Positions 25,844-36,963 of a stretch of DNA of 64,000 nucleotides are shown here, piece after piece (position 1 is the first letter of the stretch; every line of letters starts with the position of its first letter). The stretch covers positions 32,352,733 to 32,416,732 of the forward strand of contig NC_089850.1 in the NCBI RefSeq assembly GCF_036373705.1. Reading direction: 5' to 3'. The stretch is from Amia ocellicauda (taxonomy: Eukaryota > Chordata > Actinopteri > Amiiformes > Amiidae). The notes beneath the pieces were generated by a model that did no database searches, was not told where the DNA came from, and worked only from the letters and a program-made list of their open reading frames with translations. The position numbers were made by a program, and so were the translations under genes.

Positions 25844-27840
25844 ACTATCTATCTGTCTATAGAAAGCTCTCTACATATATTCTGTATTAGATATGAAAAC
25901 TCATTGCTCCTTTAATAGTGTTATATTCAAGAGTAGACCCACTCCCCATCATACCTTAATGCTGAGGCAAATCCTGGGCTGTCTTTCTCTTTTTCATATA
26001 CCAGCATGTTTCATCACTTTGAATCAGAAATTTGAGAGCTGTGGAGGAAACTCCCAAGGGCAGCACCCAAGAAATGGTGTGCAACAAATTGTTATTTGTA
26101 TTTGACCACCACGATACACAAAATAATGTGTTCAAGTTGAAAGGATTAATCATTTAGCAAGAAATATTTTAGGGCTAGAGAATCAAGGAGGTAAGTGTTT
26201 AAGACAAATACCCCAGGCTTAACCTATTTAAGGGGCTTGTAAATTATCAGCAAATCTCATAATTAATCTTTGACCTGAGTGGATATCTAGTCAGGATCCT
26301 ATCATTGTTTCCACTTGCCAGTGAGAGTGAGCTGCAGACCATCTGAAAACACCCCCGTCTGGTTCCCTCACCCCCAGAGCCACATGAAAGCATGGTGCAG
26401 TAGGGCTGAGGTGGACAGGGCTGAATTGTGTGGTGAAGGTCAGGAGATCACCCAGCATCAGTCAGACTGGGGGAGGAAGTGATCCAAAATAAATGTGCAG
26501 TACCAAAATGCTTTCATTCGGACTGTGCTGAATATCTCTTAACACCATTCCAATTTCACTAAGTAGTATTTTCATCCTAAAGAAAAGCTTCTTTTAAGAT
26601 GTTGATGCTTGATGATTTCTGACCCTTGTTGTAAACGAGGATTTGGTAGTGATTTAATTTATTGCATTTATTTTAAAGTTGGTTGAACCCTCTCAAAATC
26701 AATAGCCCTACAACTTTGAATACATAGGTACTTTGGGTGAAGGTCAAAGAATAAGTTTAAATAGACAAACTGCTTGACAACTTAAAGACATTCTCTGATG
26801 CTTGGTCCTGTCTCTTTTCTTATGGATTACATCACAGGAAGTTGTTCAGAAGAGAATAAATTGAACAAGGCTCACTAATTCAACAGGATATTGATACAAA
26901 CGGTATTGTAAAAAAAAAAAAAAAATAGAATCTGTATTTTCAGGATTTAACTGTGTGATATAACTAAATCATATATCTAAATACAAGTTGTGTACAGTTA
27001 CAATAACAATTCATAACTGTAAACATTACAAACACTGTCAATGAATGGCGTGCAATTGGCAATTTCCTGGGCTACAGTTTTACTGTTTTAAGTTTTGAGT
27101 GTAGCATTATATATTAAAATAGTAATTAAAAAAAAAGAAAAAAAAAGAAGAAGAAAAAAGGACATGCTGTCTAGGCTAGAATCTCTATAATGCTAATATG
27201 CTATTGTTGTTTAAATTAAATATGTATTCACTATTACCTTATGCTTATTAGTTACACGAAGTGGACAGAAGAGACTTCCCCAAGGATTTCCCTCTTTCTG
27301 TAAGGCAGTTGCTGGCTCTAGCTGGCTGACAATCTGCTCCTATTTTATCTCTAAATTGCAGCAATTTGTAAACAAACTCGAGCACTGTAATTGCTTGCAC
27401 GAATACAGCCAGCAGAGGAACAGAATAGCTTCATTCTACAATAGGGTTGTGCCAAGTGTCTAAGCTTGCATTTGCTGTAAGCTTTTCTCCGCGCCGTTGT
27501 TCTCCTTTTCCTTTTCGCATGTATGGTACTCAACATCGTTTAGTCTGCCTTGCACGAATGAATACTATTTGCATCCCCATTGATCCATTCGCATAATGGC
27601 AGAATAACTATCGTATTGCTCGTATAATGGTAAGCAATCAGACTTCAAAGGATAACAAAAACAAACAGAACTTTTCTTTATAAATTCATTTTACGCATTA
27701 TCCTCATATTTGGTTGCTGCCCATATTCGTCTATGAAAGCTACACATTTCGGCTCATTTATTTGTTTTCAACATTTAAAAGCCGTTTATTTTCTATTTAC
27801 TGCACAGACCCGAACAGAACCTGAAGGAAATGGATCTGAG
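24021..27840. other. Intergenic DNA upstream of rspo3
   Basis: No gene recognised. It holds a TATC microsatellite (25,768), irregular ATT tracts (24,740-24,830 and 25,200-25,260), poly-A tracts (26,910-26,925; 27,127-27,160) and, close to the promoter, a more balanced segment (27,240-27,560) with a forkhead-like TGTAAACA at 27,367-27,374. Confidence 0.5.
25768..25852. repeat. (CTAT)n microsatellite
   Basis: About 20 tetranucleotide units with a few G or A substitutions at the edges. Likely polymorphic. Confidence 0.95.
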
Positions 27841-27865
27841 TGAATCAGAACCACCTGAAATAATG

Positions 27866-27872
27866 TATAAAG
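27866..27872 (+). promoter_or_regulatory. rspo3: Candidate TATA box of rspo3
   Basis: TATAAAG followed by a G-rich stretch, about 990 bp upstream of the start codon. A transcription start about 30 bp downstream would fall near 27,897, at the edge of an 18-nt poly-C run. The sequence after it (28,050-28,340) has the higher GC content expected of a 5' untranslated region. Confidence 0.4.
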
Positions 27873-27900
27873 GGGCAGATATCTGAAGAGTGCATTGCTT

Positions 27901-27918
27901 CCCCCCCCCCCCCCCCCC
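27901..27918. repeat. Poly-C tract (18 nt)
   Basis: Homopolymer of 18 C in the presumed core promoter of rspo3. Its true length could be mis-assembled. Confidence 0.9.
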
Positions 27919-28214
27919 AGTGTTTGAACAGCTTTCCTTAGAGGCAAGTTGTAAAATTGCAGCAAGGGTTCTAATAATTTGTGTTTAAAAAAGAAAAAAA
28001 GTCCATGGGGTGTTGAGTGACGTGTAGACTCGCCCTCCAAATAAACTTTGCAGCTCGCAGGCAGCCGGGAGACAGTGGGGAGTTAGACGCGCAGCGGAGA
28101 GAGCGGAGGGACTAGAGCCGCACAGAGGCATGTACATTCAGAAGGGATATTAAAGTCAAACCTCAATTCGAGACTGGACAGAGCTGGCACCGAGAAGTTT
28201 CGACCTTTAATATG

Positions 28215-28246
<32 letters not shown>

Positions 28247-28605
28247 CGTGTGTGTGTGTGAGAGAGACTGATGCTGCTGCGATGATGTGAATCTCTAAAA
28301 CCAAGACTCCCAAGAAGCTGCGCTCAGAAAGCATCTCTTGTAGCTGGACGTTAAAGAAAACTTGTCCCTGACATTAGGGAGGCACTGCAACAAGCTTCCT
28401 TGCGTTGTTCAAATTATTCGCAATTCAGGTAGTTTATAATTGAACTTGAATTCCCTTCTTGCTTTTTTCTTTTTTCTTTTCTTTTTTTCATTATGACTGT
28501 TGTGGATGGTCAGTGAAACCTGCACAGTTTATATGCACATGTATATCTTAAATGGATAAAACGTTTTCACTCCAAGGATAGTATCTAAATACCTTCTCAC
28601 ACTGG

Positions 28606-28666
<61 letters not shown>

Positions 28667-28859
28667 ATTTTCAACCCCTTGACTGCAAGATGTTACTTCC
28701 AAAACGGCCCTGGCATTTTTGGGCCCTTTTTGACAATATTTCTATCTCGTCTGTGAAAGTCTTGGGGTTTTGCTCATTTTTGGGATAAAAAAAAAAATCC
28801 ACAGATACCTTTGCAGAGGACATTGATATAGATACAAGAAGAAACATCTCCGGGTTACT
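27919..28859 (+). other. rspo3: Probable rspo3 5' untranslated region
   Basis: GC-richer segments (28,050-28,340) mark the probable leader. It contains a TA/GTA tract at 28,210-28,240 and a long TA tract at 28,608-28,662. A donor-like CAG|GTAGTT at 28,428 and an acceptor-like CCTTTGCAG ending at 28,814 could remove the long TA tract as a 5'-leader intron. That is speculative. Several upstream ATGs open only short frames. Confidence 0.4.
28608..28662. repeat. (TA)n microsatellite in or near the rspo3 leader
   Basis: About 27 uninterrupted TA units, 200 bp before the rspo3 start codon. Confidence 0.95.
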
Positions 28860-28953
28860 ATGCAATTGCGACAGATATCCTTTGTTTTGATCTTCTTGCA
28901 TTGTATGGAGTACATTGACAGCCAGCACGCCTCCAGAAGCAGGCAAAATAGAC
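28860..28953 (+). CDS. rspo3: rspo3 exon 1: signal peptide
   Basis: ATG at 28,860 opens a typical secretory leader, with the hydrophobic core FVLIFLHC near residues 8-15, then a short basic segment (ASRSRQNR). The donor GTAAGT follows at 28,954. The exon ends one base into a codon (phase 1). Start choice: this is the first ATG leading into a signal peptide, and the exon layout matches vertebrate R-spondins. Confidence 0.88.
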
Positions 28954-29614
28954 GTAAGTATATATAGATCATATGAATGGCTTATTCACCTGCACTAAGT
29001 TACTATGGCTTTATGTACCTTTCCAGAGAGATATTAGTCTAAGTAGTTCCCTATGAACTTTTAATAGCAATATACACACCCAATAAGTTTGCCTAACTAA
29101 ATGCAAAATGTTTTATTAGACAGAATTGTTAATCAATTAATTAATTAACTAGCCTATAAATAGTCTATTTGCAATACTAAGACAAACAATTCATTGTAAT
29201 GACAAATAATGATTGATCAACTATACCAAGTATGAATGATATAAGGCGTTTGTGCATCTATTACTATATTACACAATACTGTAGTTCCCTGCTATGAAGT
29301 GAGTAAAACCTTTCCTCCAAATGGCAAAGCTGAAGTGTATTTAACTGTATGTGATGTTTGTATAACATATAATATGCTTAGAAATTGGTATTTTTCTATA
29401 TGCAACATCATACATTGATCATTTCAGAAAATAGAACAAAATTAGGTTTTAAAGTCGTTTTAATTAATGTGCTGCATTAAATAGGGTTATTTTAAAGCAA
29501 TACTGAAAATCTTAGCATTTGCCCATGCAATTGTATCTAGTATAGCATTATCTTTCCATGAGAAATGTAAATATGAAATCTAAATGAAGATACATTATTT
29601 AAAATAATAAGTAT

Positions 29615-29664
<50 letters not shown>

Positions 29665-30787
29665 AGTTAAATTCTTAATACTATAAGCTGTGAACTATAC
29701 ATTTTGCCTTTAATAAAACGTCATAGGGGAGTGCTTAATGCTGCATTCTTTACCTCAGTCGTTCAATTTGCAATTTTATTATTTTCTACTTAAACAGTAT
29801 TCATTTCCTTAAGCCTCTATATTCGTATTGCATTGCAAAGTAACATATATAAGAGACGTCCTGCTCATATAATAGCAAATTAAACGTACAATGGCTCTTA
29901 AGTACAGTCTCTTGAAACTTTATTTAAGTTACCGCGCACCTTTCTGTACTGGTGTTTCCAGTATCTTTGTTTATTGCGACATCTGCTGGCTCAGGACATC
30001 AACATCGATACATTGTATAATACCTGCCAGTGTCTGAGAGCTTCATTCCAAACCTGAAGTTTAATAATTGTATTTGCAGAAAATATTTTGATAAAATATA
30101 TAGTTTAAAAATAAGTATATTCCTATATGGAAAGCAATTATCAGGATCACAACAGGCACCAGAGACTGTAATGCCAGTAATATATCTGCAGGTGATTTGT
30201 TTCCCTTAAATTGAATGTGTGTAAAGTTAATACATAGAGAACAAATATCAAATTGATAAATAAATAAATAAATAAAGATGGCGAAATCTTTGGGAATTTT
30301 GGGGGAATGTATGTAATCTTACAGTTCAAAATGTGTGTTGCTTTTCAGTGTATATATTGAAAAGTATATGTGAATGTACAAATCATTACAGGATGACAGA
30401 AACATTAAACTGCTGCACACATCTACTCATTGTAAGGAAATCTCTAATTAGGAAACAATTTTCAAGAGCAACACATGCTCTTGGAAAGGGGCTGAAGCAC
30501 ACACAAGAAAGATGTTGCACGGAAATGAGTTAGGCCACTATTTCTAACTGGAATCATGTTGCTGCACTCATTATGAAGCTAGCATATATTTATTGGAGGA
30601 GATAAAATAATCTTTATGTTACAACCAAAAGTAATGTTGGTTTCGCTACTTCCTTTTATTTTGACAAGTTCCAGATTGCACATCATAGGATTCAAAGCTT
30701 CCTCCAATTTTATGTAAAAAACTTAAAACAATCTTGAAGCAAAGATAAACCAATAGCATCATAACACTTCATAGCACTTCACATCTA

Positions 30788-30827
<40 letters not shown>

Positions 30828-33800
30828 TTTTTCTAATTTCTTGACATCCAAATTGACTGTTTTCCTTAATTTGCATATGAACTTGTAAGGATTTATGAGC
30901 AAGGAAAAGTTACAGAAATACAGAAATACTAAATCATGTCTAGGCTGTTTATGTACTGTTAACCACTAGCGTGGTTTTGTGGTGCATGGAAAACAGAATA
31001 AAGCAAAATACTTAACAATAATACATTTGGAATTTGAAAAGGGTCAGAAATGTGTTTTTGTGTTTTATTGTAGCATGTGTTTACTGCATTACAAACTAAG
31101 TTAAGATCAATACATTTCATGATTTTCTTACCTTTAAAACATGACATCTTACATTATGTTACAGAATTAGGGTACATTTTCTTATATGCATTGTGGTCCT
31201 CCAAGAAAAGAGGCAAAAACACTCAAATATGTACTTTCATAATGATTCCTGCTTTCCATGACTTTTTTCTTCCAAAACAAAAGCATTTTAGGGGAGTAAA
31301 GGGCAATTCAACATTTTCTTAAGAAACAGCAGTTGTATAGTATCAAATTTTAGTGTTCCTTGTTTGTACAGTCTTTTGAAATGTTTATTACTTGCAAAGA
31401 CATTGCAAATGATAAAGTGATTAATAGTATCAGTACCCCCAGTCTTATATGAACATCAGAAGTGAACTCAAGGGCTCCAGTTACAAAAGCAGTCATGTAT
31501 CAGAGCTAAAGATTAAGAGGTTTTGTATCCAAAAATGTAAGGTTTCGAAGCAGTGTGCCAGAAAATAAAATAACACAGTAGTTACATTGGTCAGTCACCT
31601 TCAGGATTAATTAGCTTTTGGGTTAATGTTAAAACGTACATACCCTAATTACATTCCACCCCTTCTCCTAAACTCATATGAACTTTTTATGGTGGGATCA
31701 AAATGATGCCGTTTGTTGAGATTTTCTTTAAGTGATTGTGCACATTGAAGACCTTTTGCATGTTTTCAGTTTAATGTTTGTTTTGAATATGCTTATTTTT
31801 TAAATTACAAATCTAGGGTACTCTTGCTCTTATGATGCAATACTCAAGTGCCTCTGTCCAATCGCAGTAAGGATTTCTCAAAACCCAGGATTCTGTGAAT
31901 TGAAATGTTTGACAGGAGCACATGAAGGCAACTGAACCGCAGTTGTAAAATTTTTCGAAGATATGTCAAACAGATTCAGAGTGATATACTGCAAACTATG
32001 GCAACCAGTACAGATTGTTTTAAAAAGCTCATAAATGATATGGTATACCAGAAGTAGAAGTATATCAAAGTTTGTGGTGAAAATCAAACAATTTTAAAAA
32101 CATATAAACTCACAGGGCTATATGTGGAGCAAACACATTTTAAAATAAAGCAGCAATTAAATATGCTTATAGCTATATTTATGTGTTGGCTGGTGACAGT
32201 GAGTGCTACATTGGTGTGGGAGTGGCTGTCTGCGGGGGTTGTTTCCTGAGTGTACGACACTGGCCTCTACTGGGTACAAGCAGGAAGCGATTTTGCTAAA
32301 TAATATTTATCTAGGTTTAGTTATGATTCTTACATTCAGTTATTGAAGATGTGATGTTTTGGTGAATGTAAGTCAAAGATGTTCACAGTATGAAGAACTT
32401 ATAATGAAAAACTATTTTATTTAAAAAAACATACAACTTTCTGAGGGGAAAGTTTTTAAAAATACATCTTGCAGCAGTGTTGGAATGATAAATGTAAGTG
32501 AGTGCCATAAAAAACAAGACAAAAGCAAAACATTTCACAATTCAAATAAAGTGTCAGTTCCCTGAACCCTTTAAAATGTCCATTTGTATCGTAGATCTTC
32601 CAACCTGAGCAATGCTATGCATTCACAACCTTGTGTTACCATCTAAAGAGTTCCTATCTCTTCAGTCTAATGAGAAATAAAATAAATGAAATGGGCCAAA
32701 TTATGTACACTAGTGCCTAGGAGAACTGCAGTCCTGAAACAACAAGTTATATCAGTGAAAAAAACTTTCAAAATAAAAAATCTATTTTAAAATCATAAAA
32801 CAAATACATATTATGCCTTGGAATACCATTAATTATTAAAGGTACTGAAGATGTGTTGTAAAAAATGAAGATTTGTACTAACATACTAACAGCACAAACT
32901 AACTCTTGGCCAGATGTAAAAGCTTTTTCTGTATCTGCTATAAATCTGAAGCGTCATTGCAGTGCTGTCATTAGATTAGAATTCTTGCCTGGTTATATCT
33001 AAGAATATTTTGGCCATAAAACTGACTGTGAAAGTAGTCAGAAACTTTCAAGCACAGTACCCTTGCAATAAAAAACTATGCTTTACCACTTCATAAGTCT
33101 CCAGTACCTCTGGCATAGAGTTTTATTCTAGTAATTTGTTCATGAAGACAATAGAAGCATTCAAATGAATCCATTACATTAATATGTACTGCTTTGAAAT
33201 AAGTAGCTTTATTCTGGCAAGATTTACATTTATAATAAAACATGAAGAACAAAAGAAATGCAGCACTCACCAAATAATTGTGTTATGCACTCACAGAGTT
33301 GAAAATTACACCCAGACCTGCAGACAGGCATGATCTCTAAACTGTATTTCCAAACTCATTTGCTCTAATTACAGAGCAGGATGGTTAGCTAATTTAAAAG
33401 TCAAGATAGCCTCCTGTCTGCTATCCTTTGCTTCTCAGGCCTCTTGAGACAGTTGTGGTGTGATGTGGACATAATACAGGAAAAGGCTAATGTACGAAAT
33501 ACAATAATTTCACATGACATGAGAGTGGAACTTGAACACAGCAATTTTGGGAAAAAATACATTACTAACCCTCTGTTCCAGGTACAGGACATCAGAGACT
33601 GTGTAACATTTGTTTGAAAATGCATTATATTGTATGCTGTCAATGCAAAACACAAAGCACAACATTTCTCAGATAGGAGGAAATCATATCACCAATAATA
33701 ATTGCTTCATCTGAGGTCTTTACACCCTGATCCTGTAGAGCCATCATGCCAAAACATTTAAAGATAGAATTTCTCATCACAGAACAGAACTCAAAGGAAT

Positions 33801-36800
33801 AGATTCACTTAAGTCATAATGATTCAGATGAGTTGAAAATGCAGGCCAAGTTTTAGTAGTGTGAAGATGATAATCTGAAATCTGAAAAATAAAAATATAT
33901 ATTTCTAAAAAATATGCTGTATTCACATAACTCAAAAGTAAATCTGTGTATTAATATCCTAGCATATCTCTCACTGTTGATAGTTGAGGAACTTTACCAT
34001 GTTGATAAATACAGGGGTATTTGGTGTTGCTTTTTCTTGGGGATTGGTAATTGATGTTGTTGGTGTTGTAAAACTACAACTGACCTTTGTCACTTTCTAA
34101 GAGTCTGGTAGTCTGGGAGAATTATGTTAGGGTAAATATAAAATACTAAACATAATAATGAACATAAATAAAAAAGTGAATTGTTTTTGTATTTCAGAGA
34201 ATCCTGGAGTTACCCATGGATGCCAAGGGGGATGTGCAACCTGTTCTGATTACAATGGATGTTTGTCTTGTAAACCCCGGCTGTTTTTCTTCTTGGAGAG
34301 AAATGGGATGAGGCAGACTGGAGTGTGCCTACCCTCCTGCCCAGCTGGTTACTATGGCACCAGATCTCCAGAAATTAACAAATGCACAAGTAAGTTATTC
34401 TGAATGTCATTTAAGTGGATACATCATCATTGGATGCATATCAAGACTTAAAAAACAATACAAACAAACTGGAGAATTAAACTGAAGCACAGACTCCAAA
34501 CTAAAGCAAATAAAATGTTGGCAGGGAGATCAGTATCTCTGCATGATATAAATACTGTGACAGTGTGTGGGGTTGGACAGTGTCTGGGTCTATGTCAATC
34601 AGGTGCTTCCCCTGTAGGGAGTTGTCCCCTGAGGTTTATGGGGGATGTAGTGCCATTTAAGCAGGTGTTTTCCTGCCCTGCGCAGCACTGTGTGACTTTA
34701 CATACTTTTTTTTTTAACCACTTTGGTGATTAGGGCACATTTTGCATTGCTTTTCAATTTGGGAGACAAAGCTAAGTAAACATGTCGCACAGGTGTTTAC
34801 TTGGATGAACAAGCAATTTTAAGTAAAATAATATTACTGTATTATTATTAAAAGCCTGTTGAGTATAATACAAATTCTGCTTTCTTGCCTTAAAATCACA
34901 CCTTAAAAAACACCTTACCTTTAGTGTGAGGATCCCTTGATTTCCTTGTAAATACTTATTTGTGTTTGGTTGTACAATTAATTACATTTTACAATATTTT
35001 CTTAAAACGATTTCTGGTTTTATAATGATCAGTTGACTATGGCAGTAAGTTACACAGTGACCAGGAACTCAGGTTCTGTGTGAATCCTGTATCGTGTGAA
35101 ATGAAAAATGTGCTTTACTTTACAATAAACATCAGCGTGTGGCTGAGATTTTTCTTCAGACACTGTTGTTGTTTCTGTATGTGGATGTCAGGGTTCAGTC
35201 AAAAATTCCCTTAAAATTATCTTGATTAATATTATAGATGTTGTTTGATGTGGAAATAAATGATTTGAAAATAAAATGGATAAAAATACTCTAAGACTGA
35301 GCTAATGAAAAGGCAACGAGTCTAATCCACAAAACTATATACATCTTACACAAATTGCATGCCTAACTTCTTTCATAAGTGGTTTTTGATTACGCTGTAG
35401 CTGGAGGAGCATAATTGGTGGGGCTGTAGGCAATAGAAATAGAAATACCATTTGTATATGGTAAGGCTAATCATGAAAGTCTGTCAACATTATAAAACTT
35501 TTGTAAGCATGGTCTCAATAGACTATAATCAAATATAATCATTACAATCACTTACCTGTATAAACAATAGTTTCCACTTTCCACTTCCCAAAATGCGTGA
35601 CCTCATGTGTATTGATGTTGGTCACTTTTCAGGTCCCTGAAAGGGAAATATGATTTTGAAAGAGTTAATAAACATGTGCATGTCTGTATTTGTGTGGATA
35701 TGGAAGTATGCAAATGTATCAACTTGAATTTCTCCTCTGTCTTCCAGAGTGCAAATCAGACTGTGATGCCTGCTTCAACAAGAACTTCTGTACCAAATGT
35801 AGAGCTGGCTTTTATATACATAGGGGAAGGTGTCTAGAGAGTTGTCCAGATGGGCTGGGGCCCAATGACCAACTAATGGAGTGCACCACTATTGGTAAGT
35901 GTTTTGAACCGCAAATAAGACTTAGCTCACTGGAGGTGAGGTGATGTATGGACTGTAATACTGCAACAAATACAACAGACAGAGCTTGCTGGGATGACAT
36001 GATTCTCCCTCACTAATAATAATACGCCATGAAAACAGTGCCATTCATGTCCATGCTCAAACTTTTAAAAAGTGTATAAGCCTACAGCAGTCACAGTTAG
36101 AGACAGTACCACCCACTTTGTTTTTTTATTTTCATAAGTTCTCCAATTGTATTACTAAAGGAGAGGGGGGCTCTGAATCATACCAATTATATGCTGCAGA
36201 CAAAGAACAGGAGATATGTTTTAGTGAAGTGCGAAGGTCCACCCTGTAAACTTTGAAGTCCTCCACATGACACATAGCATATCTAAAAGTCACGCAAAAC
36301 AGAGCTTCACAAAGTTACCCAAGAACAAGTAAACACAGTTCTGTCTTTGCTGGATTTGTCAACTTTATAATGAAGATTCAAAGAGCCTGTCCTGACTATA
36401 TTAAAGTTTGCGGTTAGTATTCCTATTTATCTCCCTAAAAGCATTTTGGGGAGACAGAATTTAGGTTTACCATCTGACCAAGCACATTGTCTGCTTAGGT
36501 CATGTTGGCACACTGGGTTTAGAGAGAGAACAGTTTGCTGTGCTGTTAAGACCACTTCCTTCAGATTGTTTAAGAGGTTTGCTGTCTGGATATTTAATAC
36601 TGTTAATCTAATTTAAAGTAGATATTTGAGGTGACTTTTTTTCCATTAGCTAATCTGTTATGGCTCTATCTTGACTCTACCTGAAAAGATATTATTTGAT
36701 AATATTTATCTTATCTGTATGTTATTCCCTGTCTTCCAGAGTGCAAAGCTGATTGTGAGATCTGCTCCAACAAAAATGTATGTACCAGATGTAAAGCTGG

Positions 36801-36920
36801 TCTTTATTTACATCGAGGAAGGTGTCACCAAGATTGTCCAGATGAGTTTGAACCAAACGATCAGTTAATGGAGTGTACCACTCAAGGTAAATATGCAACT
36901 GTATTGTAAGGCTAACGTGG

Positions 36921-36963
<43 letters not shown>

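Larger units (their letters stand above)
28954..34197 (+). other. rspo3: rspo3 intron 1
   Basis: A 5.2-kb intron. It holds a CA/TA tract (29,613-29,660), a TA then poly-T tract (30,787-30,832) and a CTCF-like motif on the minus strand at 29,977-29,989. No other exon or element is recognised. Confidence 0.7.
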
